Part shown: one piece after another, positions 1 to 15,029 of the stretch
Layout: each line of letters starts with the position of its first letter
How positions within the stretch are numbered: position 1 is the first letter of the stretch
Origin: Megachile rotundata
Taxonomy: Eukaryota; Arthropoda; Insecta; Hymenoptera; Megachilidae
Direction: 5' to 3'
DNA: 64,000 nucleotides
NCBI RefSeq assembly: GCF_050947335.1
Contig: NW_027473369.1
Location: 558,001 to 622,000, forward strand
The notes under the pieces: generated by a model
Seen by the model: the letters and a program-made list of their open reading frames with translations, nothing else
Told to the model about the DNA's origin: nothing
Databases searched by the model: none
Translations under genes and position numbers: made by a program

Positions 1-1278
1 AATCATACTTTCACAATCATACTATCACAATCATACAATCACAATCATACAATCACAGTCATACTATCACAATCATACAATCACAATCATACTATCACAA
101 TCATACAATCACAATCATACAATCACAATCATACAATCACACTCATACAATCACAATCATACAATCACAATCATACAATCACAATCATACAATCACAATC
201 AAAGAATCACAATCATACAATCACAATCATACAATCGCAAGCATACAATCACAATCATACAATCTCAATCATACAATCAAAATCATACAATCATAATCAT
301 ACAATTACAGTCATACATCACAATCATACAATCACAATCATACAATCACAATCATACAATCACAATCATACAATCACAATCATACAATCACAATCATACT
401 TTCACAATCATACAATCACAATCATACAATCACAATCATACAATCACAATCATACAATTACAATCTCCCAAATACAATCTCCCAAATACAATCATACAAT
501 CACAATCATACAATCACAATCATACAATCATAATCATACAATCACAACCATACTTTCACAATCATACAATCACAATCATACAATCGCAATCATACAATCA
601 CAATCATACAATCGCAATCATACAATTACAATCTCCCAAATACAATCGCCCAAATACAATCTCCCAAATACAGTCAAACAATCACAATCATACAATCACA
701 ATCATACAATCACAATCATACAATCACCATCATACAATCTCAATCATACAATCACAATCATACCATCACAATCGTACAATCGCAATCGTACAATCACAAT
801 CGCACAACCACAATCAGACAATCACAATCATACAGTCACAATCATACAATCACAATCATACAATCACAATCATACAATCACAATCGTACAATCACAATCA
901 TACTTTCACAATCATACTATCATAATCATACAATTACAATCATACATCACAATCACACAATCACAATCATACAATCGCAATCATACAATTACAATATCCC
1001 AAATACAATCTCCCAAATACAATCATACAATCACGATCATACAATCACAATCATACAATCGCAAGCATACAATCACAATCATACAATCTCAATCATACAA
1101 TCACAATCATACAATCATAATCATACAATTACAATCATACATCACAATCATACAATCACAATCATAATTTCACAATCATACAATCACAATCATACAATCA
1201 CAATCATACAATCACAATCATACAATCACAATCATACAATCACAATCATACAATCACAATCATACAATCACAATCAAA

Positions 1279-1611
1279 GAATCACAATCATACAATCGCA
1301 AGCATACAATCACAATCATACAATCTCAATCATACAATCACAATCATACAATCATAATCATACAATTACAATCATACAATCACAATCATACAATCACAAT
1401 CATACAATCGCAATCATACAATTACAATATCCCAAATACAATCTCCCAAATACAATCATACAATCACGATCATAATATCACAATCATACAATCGCAAGCA
1501 TACAATCACAATCATACAATCTCAACCATACAATCACAATCATACAATCACAATCATACAAGCACAATCATAATTTCACAATCATACAATCACAATCATA
1601 CAATCACAATC
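1279..1611. repeat. ~330-bp variant block, copy 1 of a local repeat
   Basis: The order of landmarks is an AAAG unit (G at 1279), CGCAAGC, TCATAATC, an ATATCCC/CTCCC pair near 1427, CACGATCATAATATC, and an AAGCACAATCATAATTTC unit near 1561. The same order recurs at 1811-2129, 532 bp downstream at the AAAG unit and 518 bp downstream from the ATATCCC unit on, so one 14-bp unit was gained or lost. The copies part after about 1611, where copy 1 has an ATACTATC unit. Confidence 0.8.
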
Positions 1612-1810
1612 ATACTATCACAATCATACAATCACAATCATACAATCACAGTCATACAATCACAATCATACAATCACAATCATACTATCACAATCATACA
1701 ATCACAATCATACAATCACAATCATACAATCACACTCATACAATCACAATCATGCAATCACAATCATACAATCACAATCATACAATCACAATCATACAAT
1801 CACAATCAAA

Positions 1811-2129
1811 GAATCACAATCATACAATCGCAAGCATACAATCACAATCATACAATCTCAATCATACAATCACAATCATACAATCATAATCATACAATTA
1901 CAATCATACAATCACAATCATACAATCGCAATCATACAATTACAATATCCCAAATACAATCTCCCAAATACAATCATACAATCACGATCATAATATCACA
2001 ATCATACAATCGCAAGCATACAATCACAATCATACAATCTCAATCATACAATCACAATCATACAATCACAATCATACAAGCACAATCATAATTTCACAAT
2101 CATACAATCACAATCATACAATCACAATC
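1811..2129. repeat. ~320-bp variant block, copy 2 of a local repeat
   Basis: This is the downstream partner of 1279-1611. It shares the rare AAGCACAATCATAATTTC unit (near 2079) and the same ATATCCC/CTCCC pair (near 1945). The offset falls from 38 to 37 unit lengths between the two ends, as expected from slippage by one whole unit. Confidence 0.8.
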
Positions 2130-2903
2130 ATACAATCACAATCATACAATCACAATCATACAATCACAATCATACAATCACAATCATACAATCACAATCA
2201 TACAATCACAATCATACAATCACAATCATACAATCATAATCATACAATCACAATCATACAATCACAATCATACAATCACAATCATACAATCACAATCATA
2301 CAATCGCAAGCATACAATCACAATCATACAATCTCAATCATACAATCACAATCATACAATCATAATCATACAATTACAATCATACATCACAATCATACAA
2401 TCACAATCATACAATCGCAATCATACAATCACAATCATACAATCACAATCATACAATCACAATCATACAAACTCAATCATACAATCACAATCATACAACC
2501 ACAATCATACATCACAATCATACAATCACAATCATACAATCGCAATCATACAATCACAATCATACAATCGCAATCATACAATTACAATCTCCCAAATACA
2601 ATCTCCCAAATACAATCATACAATCACAATCATACAATCACAATCATACAATCATAATCATAGAATCACAATCATACAAGTACAATCTCCCAAATACAAT
2701 CGCCCAAATACAATCTCCCAAATACAATCAAACAATCACAATCATACAATCACAATCATACAATCACAATCATACAATCACAATCATACAATCACAATCG
2801 TACTATCACAATCGTACAATCACAATCGGACAATCACAATCGCACAACCACAATCAGACAATCACAATCATACAATCACAATCATACAATCACAATCATA
2901 CAA

Positions 2904-5900
2904 TCACAATCATACTTTCACAATCATAATATCACAATCATACAATCACAATCATACAATCACAGTCATACAATCACAATGATACAATCACAATCATACT
3001 ATCACAATCATACAATCACAATCATACAATCACAGTCATACAATCACAATCATACAATCACAATCATACTATCACAATCATACAATCACAATCATACAAT
3101 CACAATCATACAATCACAATCATACAATCACAATCATACAATCACAATCATACAATCACAATCATACAATCACAATCATACAATCACAATCATACAATCA
3201 CAATCATACAATCACAATCATACAATCACAATCATACAATCATAATCATACAATTACAATCATACATCACAATCATACAATCACAATCATACAATCACAA
3301 TCATACAATCACAATCATGCAACCACAATCATACATTCAAAATCATGCAATCACAATCATACAATCACAATCATGCAATCACAATCATACAATCTCAATC
3401 ATAGAATCACAATCATACTACCACAATCATACAATCACAATCATACAATCACAATCATACAATCACAATCATACAATCACAATCGCACAACCACAATCAG
3501 ACAATCACACTCATACAATCACAATCATACAATCACAATCATACAATCACAATCATGCAACCACAATCATACATTCAAAATCATGCAATCACAATCATAC
3601 AATCACAATCATGCAATCACAATCATACAATCTCAATCATACAATCACAATCATACAATCACAATCGCACAACCACAATCAGACAATCACACTCATACAA
3701 TCACAATCATACAATCACAATCATACAATCACAATCATACAATCACAATCATACAATCACAATCATACAATCACAATCATACAATCACAATCATACTTCC
3801 ACAATCACACAATCACAATCATACAATCACAATCATACAATCACAATCATACAATCACAATCATACAATCACAATCATACAATCACAATCATACAATCAC
3901 AATCATACAATCGCAATCATACAATCACAATCATACAATCTCAATCATACAATCACAATCATACAATCATAATCATACAATTACAATCATACATCACAAT
4001 CATACAATCACAATCATACAATCGCAATCATACAATCACAATCATACAATCGCAATCATACAATTACAATCTCCCAAATACAATCTCCCAAATACAAACA
4101 TACAATCACAATCATACAATCATAATCATATAATCACAACCATACTTTCACAATCATACAATCACAATCATACAATCGCAATCATACAATCACAATCATA
4201 CCATCACAATCATACAATCACAATCATACAATCACAATCATACTATCACAATCGTACAATCAAAATCGTACAATCACAATCGCACAACCACAATCAGACA
4301 ATCACAATCATACAATCACAATCATACAATCACAATCATACAATCACAATCATACAATCACAATCATACTTTCACAATCATACAATCACAATCATACAAT
4401 CACAATCATACAATCACAATCATACAATCACAATCATACAATCACAATCATACAATCACAATCTCCCAAATACAATCTCCCAAATACAATCATACAATCA
4501 CAATCATACAATCACAATCATACAATCATAATCATACAATCACAACCATACTTTCACAATCATACAATCACAATCATACAATCGCAATCATACAATCACA
4601 ATCATACAATCGCAATCATACAATTACAATCTCCCAAATACAATCGCCCAAATACAATCTCCCAAATACAATCAAACAATCACAATCATACAATCACAAT
4701 CATACAATCACAATCATACAATCACCATCATACAATCTCAATCATACAATCACAATCATACCATCACAATCGTACAATCACAATCGTACAATCACAATCG
4801 CACAACCACAATCAGACAATCACAATCATACAGTCACAATCATACAATCACAATCATACAATCACAATCATACAATCACAATCGTACAATCACAATCATA
4901 CTTTCACAATCATACTATCACAATCATACAATCACAATCATACAATCACAGTCATACAATCACAATCATACAATCACAATCATACTATCACAATCATACA
5001 ATCACAATCATACAATCACAATCATACAATCACACTCATACAATCACAATCATACAATCACAATCATACAATCACAATCATACAATCACAATCATACAAT
5101 CACAATCATACAATCACAATCATACAATCACAATCAAAGAATCACAATCATACAATCGCAAGCATACAATCACAATCATACAATCTCAATCATACAATCA
5201 CAATCATACAATCATAATCATACAATTACAATCATACAATCACAATCATACAATCGCAATCATACAATTACAATATCCCAAATACAATCTCCCAAATACA
5301 ATCATACAATCACGATCATAATATCACAATCATACAATCGCAAGCATACAACCACAATCAGACAATCACAATCATACAGTCACAATCATACAATCACAAT
5401 CATACAATCACAATCATACAATCACAATCATACAATCACAATCATACAATCACAATCATACAATCACAATCATACAATCATAATCATACAATCACAATCA
5501 TAATTTCACAATCATACAATCACAATCATACAATCACAATCATACAATCACAATCATACAATCACAATCATACAATCACAATCATACAATCACAATCATA
5601 CAATCACAATCATACAATCGCAAGCATACAATCACAATCATACAATCTCAATCATACAATCACAATCATACAATCATAATCATACAATTACAATCATACA
5701 TCACAATCATACAATCACAATCATACAATCGCAATCATACAGTCACAATCATACAATCGCAATCATACAATTACAATCTCCCAAATACAATCGCCCAAAT
5801 ACAAGATCCCAAATACAATCAAACAATCACAATCATACAATCACAGTCATACAATCATAATCATACAATCACAATCATACTTTCGCAATCATACAATCAC

Positions 5901-6721
5901 AATCATACAATCACAATCATACAATCACAATCATACAATCACAATCATACAATCACAATCATACAATCTCAATCATACAATCACAATCATACAACCACAA
6001 TCATACATCACAATCATACAATCACAATCATACAATCGCAATCATACAATCACAATCATACAATCGCAATCATACAATTACAATCTCCCAAATACAATCT
6101 CCCAAATACAATCATACAATCACAATCATACAATCACAATCATACAATCATAATCATAGAATCACAATCATACGAGTACAATCTCCCAAATACAATCGCC
6201 CAAATACAATCTCCCAAATACAATCAAACAATCACAATCATACAATCACAATCATACAATCACAATCATACAATCACAATCATACAATCACAATCATACA
6301 ATCACAATCGTACTATCACAATCGTACAATCACAATCGGACAATCACAATCGCACAACCACAATCAGACAATCACAATCATACAATCACAATCATACAAT
6401 CACAATCATACAATCACAATCATACTTTCACAATCATAATATCACAATCATACAATCACAATCATACAATCACAGTCATACAATCACAATGATACAATCA
6501 CAATCATACTATCACAATCATACAATCACAATCATACAATCACAATCATACAATCGCAATCATACAATCACAATCATACAATCTCAATCATACAATCACA
6601 TTCATACAATCATAATCATACAATTACAATCATACCATCACAATCATACAATCACAATCATACAATCACAATCATACTATCACAATCGTACAATCAAAAT
6701 CGTACAATCACAATCGCACAA
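2904..6721. repeat. 3,818-bp segmental tandem duplication, copy 1
   Basis: Every landmark I checked here recurs exactly 3,818 bp downstream: ATGCAACC units at 3317 and 3555 (7135 and 7373), a CAAGCATACAACCAC join near 5340 (9159), a TACGAGTAC variant near 6172 (9990), and an AATGATAC unit at 6487 (10305). The copies look essentially identical over long stretches, so the event is recent or the segment was homogenised. The boundary is placed where CACAACCACAATCA runs into TACTTTC at about 6721, instead of the GACAATC that follows the same motif elsewhere. It is good to roughly 10 bp. Confidence 0.9.
3317..3640. repeat. ATGCAACC / ATTCAAAATC variant block, local pair
   Basis: The units run ATGCAACCAC, TACATTCAAAATC, ATGCAATC, ATGCAATC, starting at 3317 and again at 3555, 238 bp (17 units) apart. 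The first of the pair differs by a CATAGAATC and an ATACTACC unit downstream. The block recurs at 7135, 7373, 44454, 46955, 49877, 50254, 53316, 53651, 59701, 60986, 61447 and 63236. It is one of the few sources of ATG on the + strand, so many spurious ORFs begin in it. Confidence 0.85.
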
Positions 6722-9700
6722 CCACAATCATACTTTCACAATCATAATATCACAATCATACAATCACAATCATACAATCACAGTCATACAATCACAATGA
6801 TACAATCACAATCATACTATCACAATCATACAATCACAATCATACAATCACAGTCATACAATCACAATCATACAATCACAATCATACTATCACAATCATA
6901 CAATCACAATCATACAATCACAATCATACAATCACAATCATACAATCACAATCATACAATCACAATCATACAATCACAATCATACAATCACAATCATACA
7001 ATCACAATCATACAATCACAATCATACAATCACAATCATACAATCACAATCATACAATCATAATCATACAATTACAATCATACATCACAATCATACAATC
7101 ACAATCATACAATCACAATCATACAATCACAATCATGCAACCACAATCATACATTCAAAATCATGCAATCACAATCATACAATCACAATCATGCAATCAC
7201 AATCATACAATCTCAATCATAGAATCACAATCATACTACCACAATCATACAATCACAATCATACAATCACAATCATACAATCACAATCATACAATCACAA
7301 TCGCACAACCACAATCAGACAATCACACTCATACAATCACAATCATACAATCACAATCATACAATCACAATCATGCAACCACAATCATACATTCAAAATC
7401 ATGCAATCACAATCATACAATCACAATCATGCAATCACAATCATACAATCTCAATCATACAATCACAATCATACAATCACAATCGCACAACCACAATCAG
7501 ACAATCACACTCATACAATCACAATCATACAATCACAATCATACAATCACAATCATACAATCACAATCATACAATCACAATCATACAATCACAATCATAC
7601 AATCACAATCATACTTCCACAATCACACAATCACAATCATACAATCACAATCATACAATCACAATCATACAATCACAATCATACAATCACAATCATACAA
7701 TCACAATCATACAATCACAATCATACAATCGCAATCATACAATCACAATCATACAATCTCAATCATACAATCACAATCATACAATCATAATCATACAATT
7801 ACAATCATACATCACAATCATACAATCACAATCATACAATCGCAATCATACAATCACAATCATACAATCGCAATCATACAATTACAATCTCCCAAATACA
7901 ATCTCCCAAATACAAACATACAATCACAATCATACAATCATAATCATATAATCACAACCATACTTTCACAATCATACAATCACAATCATACAATCGCAAT
8001 CATACAATCACAATCATACCATCACAATCATACAATCACAATCATACAATCACAATCATACTATCACAATCGTACAATCAAAATCGTACAATCACAATCG
8101 CACAACCACAATCAGACAATCACAATCATACAATCACAATCATACAATCACAATCATACAATCACAATCATACAATCACAATCATACTTTCACAATCATA
8201 CAATCACAATCATACAATCACAATCATACAATCACAATCATACAATCACAATCATACAATCACAATCATACAATCACAATCTCCCAAATACAATCTCCCA
8301 AATACAATCATACAATCACAATCATACAATCACAATCATACAATCATAATCATACAATCACAACCATACTTTCACAATCATACAATCACAATCATACAAT
8401 CGCAATCATACAATCACAATCATACAATCGCAATCATACAATTACAATCTCCCAAATACAATCGCCCAAATACAATCTCCCAAATACAATCAAACAATCA
8501 CAATCATACAATCACAATCATACAATCACAATCATACAATCACCATCATACAATCTCAATCATACAATCACAATCATACCATCACAATCGTACAATCACA
8601 ATCGTACAATCACAATCGCACAACCACAATCAGACAATCACAATCATACAGTCACAATCATACAATCACAATCATACAATCACAATCATACAATCACAAT
8701 CGTACAATCACAATCATACTTTCACAATCATACTATCACAATCATACAATCACAATCATACAATCACAGTCATACAATCACAATCATACAATCACAATCA
8801 TACTATCACAATCATACAATCACAATCATACAATCACAATCATACAATCACACTCATACAATCACAATCATACAATCACAATCATACAATCACAATCATA
8901 CAATCACAATCATACAATCACAATCATACAATCACAATCATACAATCACAATCAAAGAATCACAATCATACAATCGCAAGCATACAATCACAATCATACA
9001 ATCTCAATCATACAATCACAATCATACAATCATAATCATACAATTACAATCATACAATCACAATCATACAATCGCAATCATACAATTACAATATCCCAAA
9101 TACAATCTCCCAAATACAATCATACAATCACGATCATAATATCACAATCATACAATCGCAAGCATACAACCACAATCAGACAATCACAATCATACAGTCA
9201 CAATCATACAATCACAATCATACAATCACAATCATACAATCACAATCATACAATCACAATCATACAATCACAATCATACAATCACAATCATACAATCATA
9301 ATCATACAATCACAATCATAATTTCACAATCATACAATCACAATCATACAATCACAATCATACAATCACAATCATACAATCACAATCATACAATCACAAT
9401 CATACAATCACAATCATACAATCACAATCATACAATCGCAAGCATACAATCACAATCATACAATCTCAATCATACAATCACAATCATACAATCATAATCA
9501 TACAATTACAATCATACATCACAATCATACAATCACAATCATACAATCGCAATCATACAGTCACAATCATACAATCGCAATCATACAATTACAATCTCCC
9601 AAATACAATCGCCCAAATACAAGATCCCAAATACAATCAAACAATCACAATCATACAATCACAGTCATACAATCATAATCATACAATCACAATCATACTT

Positions 9701-10539
9701 TCGCAATCATACAATCACAATCATACAATCACAATCATACAATCACAATCATACAATCACAATCATACAATCACAATCATACAATCTCAATCATACAATC
9801 ACAATCATACAACCACAATCATACATCACAATCATACAATCACAATCATACAATCGCAATCATACAATCACAATCATACAATCGCAATCATACAATTACA
9901 ATCTCCCAAATACAATCTCCCAAATACAATCATACAATCACAATCATACAATCACAATCATACAATCATAATCATAGAATCACAATCATACGAGTACAAT
10001 CTCCCAAATACAATCGCCCAAATACAATCTCCCAAATACAATCAAACAATCACAATCATACAATCACAATCATACAATCACAATCATACAATCACAATCA
10101 TACAATCACAATCATACAATCACAATCGTACTATCACAATCGTACAATCACAATCGGACAATCACAATCGCACAACCACAATCAGACAATCACAATCATA
10201 CAATCACAATCATACAATCACAATCATACAATCACAATCATACTTTCACAATCATAATATCACAATCATACAATCACAATCATACAATCACAGTCATACA
10301 ATCACAATGATACAATCACAATCATACTATCACAATCATACAATCACAATCATACAATCACAATCATACAATCGCAATCATACAATCACAATCATACAAT
10401 CTCAATCATACAATCACATTCATACAATCATAATCATACAATTACAATCATACCATCACAATCATACAATCACAATCATACAATCACAATCATACTATCA
10501 CAATCGTACAATCAAAATCGTACAATCACAATCGCACAA
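6722..10539. repeat. 3,818-bp segmental tandem duplication, copy 2
   Basis: This is the second copy of 2904-6721, with the same private variants. At its right end, just after 10,540, the sequence continues CACAACCACAATCAGACAA, which is the usual context and marks the far side of the duplicated segment. The length is 272 units plus 10 bp, not a whole number of units, because the segment contains 13-bp units. Confidence 0.9.
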
Positions 10540-13500
10540 CCACAATCAGACAATCACAATCATACAATCACAATCATACAATCACAATCATACAATCACA
10601 ACCATACAATCACAATCATACAATCACAATCATACTTTCACAATCATACTATCACAATCATACAATCACAATCATACAATCACAGTCATACAATCACAAT
10701 CATACAATCACAATCATACTATCACAATCATACAATCACAATCATACAATCACAATCATACAATCACACTCATACAATCACAATCATACAATCACAATCA
10801 TACAATCACAATCATACAATCACAATCAAAGAATCACAATCATACAATCACAATCATACAATCGCAAGCATACAATCTCAATCATACAATCTCAATCATA
10901 CAATCAAAATCATACAATCATAATCATACAATTACAATCATACATCACAATCATACAATCACAATCATACAATCGCAATCATACAATTACAATATCCCAA
11001 ATACAATCTCCCAAATACAATCATACAATCACGATCATACAATCACAATCATACAATCGCAAGCATACAATCACAATCATACAATCTCAATCATACAATC
11101 ACAATCATACAATCATAATCATACAATTACAATCATACATCACAATCATACAATCACAATCATAATTTCACAATCATACAATCACAATCATACAATCACA
11201 ATCATACAATCACAATCATACAATCACAATCATACAATCACAATCATACAATCACAATCATACAATCACAATCATACAATCACAATCATACAATCACAAT
11301 CATACAATCATAATCATACAATCACAATCATACAATCACAATCATACAATCACAATCATGCAATCACAATCATACAATCATATTCATACAATCACAATCG
11401 TACAATCACAATCGTACATTCACAATCGTACAATCACAATCGCACAACCTCAATCAGACAATCACACTCATACAATCACAATCATACAATCACAATCATA
11501 CAATCACAATCATACAATCACAATCATACAATCACAATCATACAATCACAATCATACAATCACAATCATACTTTCACAATCATACAATCACAATCATACA
11601 ATCACAATCATACAATCACAATCATACAATTACAATCTCCCAAATACAATCTCCCAAATACAATCATACAATCACAATCATACAATCACAATCATACAAT
11701 CATAATCATACAATCACAACCATACTTTCACAATCATACAATCACAATCATACAATCGCAATCATACAATCACAATCATACAATCGCAATCATACAATTA
11801 CAATCTCCCAAATACAATCGCCCAAATACAATCTCCCAAATACAATCAAACAATCACAATCATACAATCACAATCATACAATCACAATCATACAATCACC
11901 ATCATACAATCTCAATCATACAATCACAATCATACCATCACAATCGTACAATCACAATCGTACAATCACAATCGCACAACCACAATCAGACAATCACAAT
12001 CATACAGTCACAATCATACAATCACAATCATACAATCACAATCATACAATCACAATCGTACAATCACAATCATACTTTCACAATCATACTATCACAATCA
12101 TACAATCACAATCATACAATCACAGTCATACAATCACAATCATACAATCACAATCATACTATCACAATCATACAATCACAATCATACAATCACAATCATA
12201 CAATCACACTCATACAATCACAATCATACAATCACAATCATACAATCACAATCATACAATCACAATCATACAATCACAATCATACAATCATAATCATACA
12301 ATCACAATCATACAATCACAATCATACAATCACAATCATACAATCACAATCATACAATCGCAAGCATACAATCACAATCATACAATCTCAATCATACAAT
12401 CACAATCATACAATCATAATCATACAATTACAATCATACATCACAATCATACAATCGCAATCATACAGTCACAATCATACAATCGCAATCATACAATTAC
12501 AATCTCCCAAATACAATCGCCCAAATACAAGATCCCAAATACAATCAAACAATCACAATCATACAATCACAATCATACAATCATAATCATACAATCACAA
12601 TCATACTTTCGCAATCATACAATCACAATCATACAATCACAATCATACAATCACAATCATACAATCACAATCATACAATCACAATCATAGAATCTCAATC
12701 ATACAATCACAATCATACAACCACAATCATACATCACAATCATACAATCACAATCATACAATCGCAATCATACAATCACAATCATACAATCGCAATCATA
12801 CAATTACAATCTCCCAAATACAATCTCCCAAATACAATCATACAATCACAATCATACAATCACAATCATACAATCATAATCATAGAATCACAATCATACA
12901 AGTACAATCTCCCAAATACAATCGCCCAAATACAATCTCCCAAATACAATCAAACAATCACAATCATACAATCACAATCATACAATCACAATCATAAAAT
13001 CACAATCGTACAATCACAATCGTACAATCATAATCATACAATCACAATCATACAATCACAATCATACAATCACAATCATACAATCACAATCATACAATCA
13101 CAATCATACAATCACAATCATACATTCAAAATCATGCAATCACAATCATACAGTCACAATCATGCAATCACAATCATACAATCACAATCATACAATCACA
13201 ATCATACAATCACAATCATACAATCACAATCATACAATCGCAATCATACAATCACAATCATACAATCTCAATCATACAATCACAATCATACAATCATAAT
13301 CATACAATTACAATCATACATCACAGTCATACAATCACAATCATACAATCGCAATCATACAATCACAATCATACAATCACAATCATACAATTACAATCTC
13401 CCAAATACAATCTCCCAAATACAAACATACAATCACAATCATACAATCATAATCATATAATCACAACCATACTTTCACAATCATACAATCACAATCATAC

Positions 13501-14160
13501 AGTCGCAATCATACAATCACAATCATACCATCACAATCATACAATCACAGTCATACAATCACAATCATACTATCACAATCGTACAATCAAAATCGTACAA
13601 TCACAATCGCACAACCACAATCAGACAATCACAATCATACAATCACAATCATACAATCACAATCATACAATCACAACCATACAATCACAATCATACAATC
13701 ACAATCATACTTTCACAATCATACTATCACAATCATACAATCACAATCATACAATCACAGTCATACAATCACAATCATACAATCACAATCATACTATCAC
13801 AATCATACAATCACAATCATACAATCACAATCATACAATCACACTCATACAATCACAATCAAAGAATCACAATCATACAATCACAATCATACAATCGCAA
13901 GCATACAATCACAATCATACAATCTCAATCATACAATCACAATCATACAATCATAATCATACAATTACAATCATACATCACAATCATACAATCACAATCA
14001 TACAATCGCAATGATACAATTACAATCATACAATCATAATCATACAATTACAATCATACATCACAATCATACAATCACATTCATACAATCACAATCATAC
14101 TATCGCAATCATACAATCACAATCATACAATCACAATCATACAATCACAATCATACAATC
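10540..14160. repeat. Satellite, mixed higher-order segment
   Basis: Most of the longest open stretch of the window (10307-12586, 759 codons) lies here because stop-making TCATAATC units happen to fall out of that frame. Landmarks include an ATGCAATC/TATTCAT block at 11358, a three-box CCC cluster near 11,808-11,850, a CGCCC/GATCCC cluster near 12,508-12,540, and an ATTCAAAATC unit near 13,123. I see no promoter, splice pattern or domain. Confidence 0.85.
11358..11475. repeat. ATGCAATC / TATTCAT / CGTACATTC landmark block
   Basis: This ~115-bp run of variant units has an ATGCAATC start, a CATATTCATAC unit, CGTACATTC, CGTACAATC, CGCACAACCTC, CAGACAATC and CACTCATAC in that order. The same order recurs at 14223, 19001, 19491, 22497, 25082, 30392, 31888, 37325, 38821, 41350, 47849, 55677, 57748 and 62454, with a truncated version at 45348. 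Spacings cluster near 2.5-3.0 kb with exceptions (490, 1,496, 4,778 and about 5,310-5,440 bp, the last near twice 2.6-2.7 kb). It is the best marker of the higher-order repeat in this array. Confidence 0.85.
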
Positions 14161-14640
14161 ACAATCATACAATCACAATCATACATTCAAAATCATGCAA
14201 TCACAATCATACAATCAAAATCATGCAATCACAATCATACAATCATATTCATACAATCACAATCATACAATCACAATCGTACATTCACAGTCGTACAATC
14301 ACAATCGCACAACCACAATCAGACAATCACTCATACAATCACAATCATACAACCACAATCATACAATCACAATCATACAATCACAATCATACAATCACAA
14401 TCATGCAATCACAAAAATACAATCATAATCATACAATCACAATCATACAATCGCAATCATACAATCACAATCATAGAATCATAATCATACAATCACAATC
14501 ATACAATCATAATCATACAATTACAATCATACATCACAATCATACAATCACAATCATACAATCGCAATCATACAATTACAATCTCCCAAATACAATCTCC
14601 CAAATACAATCATACAATCATAATCATACAATCACAATCA
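14160..14640. repeat. Mosaic segment with a distant copy at ~57.7 kb
   Basis: Rare variants here recur 43,525 bp away: ACAAAAATAC at 14411 (57936), the shortened CAGACAATCACTCATAC unit near 14,320 (CAGACAATCGCTCATAC near 57,845), CATAGAATCATAATC near 14,474 (57,999), and CGTACATTCACAGTCGT near 14,278. Independent origin of the same set in the same order is very unlikely, so the two segments share a common ancestor. Confidence 0.85.
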
Positions 14641-14802
14641 TACAATCGCAATCATACAATCTCAATCATACAATCTCAATCATACAATCACAATCATACA
14701 ATCATAATCATACAATTACAATCATACATCACAATCATACAATCGCAATCATACAATCGCAATCATACAATTACAATCATACAATCGCAATCATACAATT
14801 AC

Positions 14803-14860
14803 AACCTCCCAAATACAATCTCCCAAATACAATCTCCCAAATACAATCTCCCAAATACAA
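14803..14860. repeat. Four consecutive CCC-bearing units
   Basis: CCC tracts lie at 14808-14810, 14822-14824, 14836-14838 and 14850-14852, exactly 14 bp apart. The first unit is CCTCCC, the others TCTCCC. Most clusters have two or three tracts; four in register is the largest I noticed. On the complementary strand this is four GGG tracts separated by 11-nt loops, which is long for a stable G-quadruplex. Confidence 0.9.
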
Positions 14861-15029
14861 TCATACAATCACAATCATACAATCACAATCATAAAATCAC
14901 AATCGTACAATCACAATCGTACAATCATAATCATACAATCACAATCATACAATCACAATCATACAATCACAATCATACAATCACAATCATACAATCACAA
15001 TCATACAATCACAATCATACAATCACAAT

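Larger units (their letters stand above)
1..2903. repeat. Satellite, left mosaic segment
   Basis: This stretch carries most of the variant blocks seen later: CCC-bearing clusters at about 464-491, 632-672, 994-1020, 1427-1453, 1945-1972, 2588-2612 and 2686-2726, and CGCAAGC units near 238, 1070 and 1310. It enters the window mid-array. No gene or unique sequence is present. Confidence 0.9.

Noticed and set aside
3317..4531. Histidine- and asparagine-rich repeat protein (prion-like or metal-binding) with identical copies at 3317-4531 and 7135-8349
   Set aside because: The identity of the two copies is explained by the 3,818-bp DNA duplication. The composition follows from the G-free DNA unit and not from any sign of selection on protein.
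10307..12586. 759-codon open reading frame on the + strand, and similar long ones at 61014-63164, 50282-52033 and 53372-55060
   Set aside because: The unit has no + strand stop, so openness is automatic. Starts arise from chance variants (ATGCAATC, AATGATAC) and ends from TCATAATC units. Overlapping frames encode the same rotated peptide, and nothing resembles a domain, signal peptide, promoter or splice structure.
14803..14860. Confident G-quadruplex element
   Set aside because: Loops of 11 nt exceed the usual range and other clusters have only two or three tracts, so it is listed only as a weak finding.
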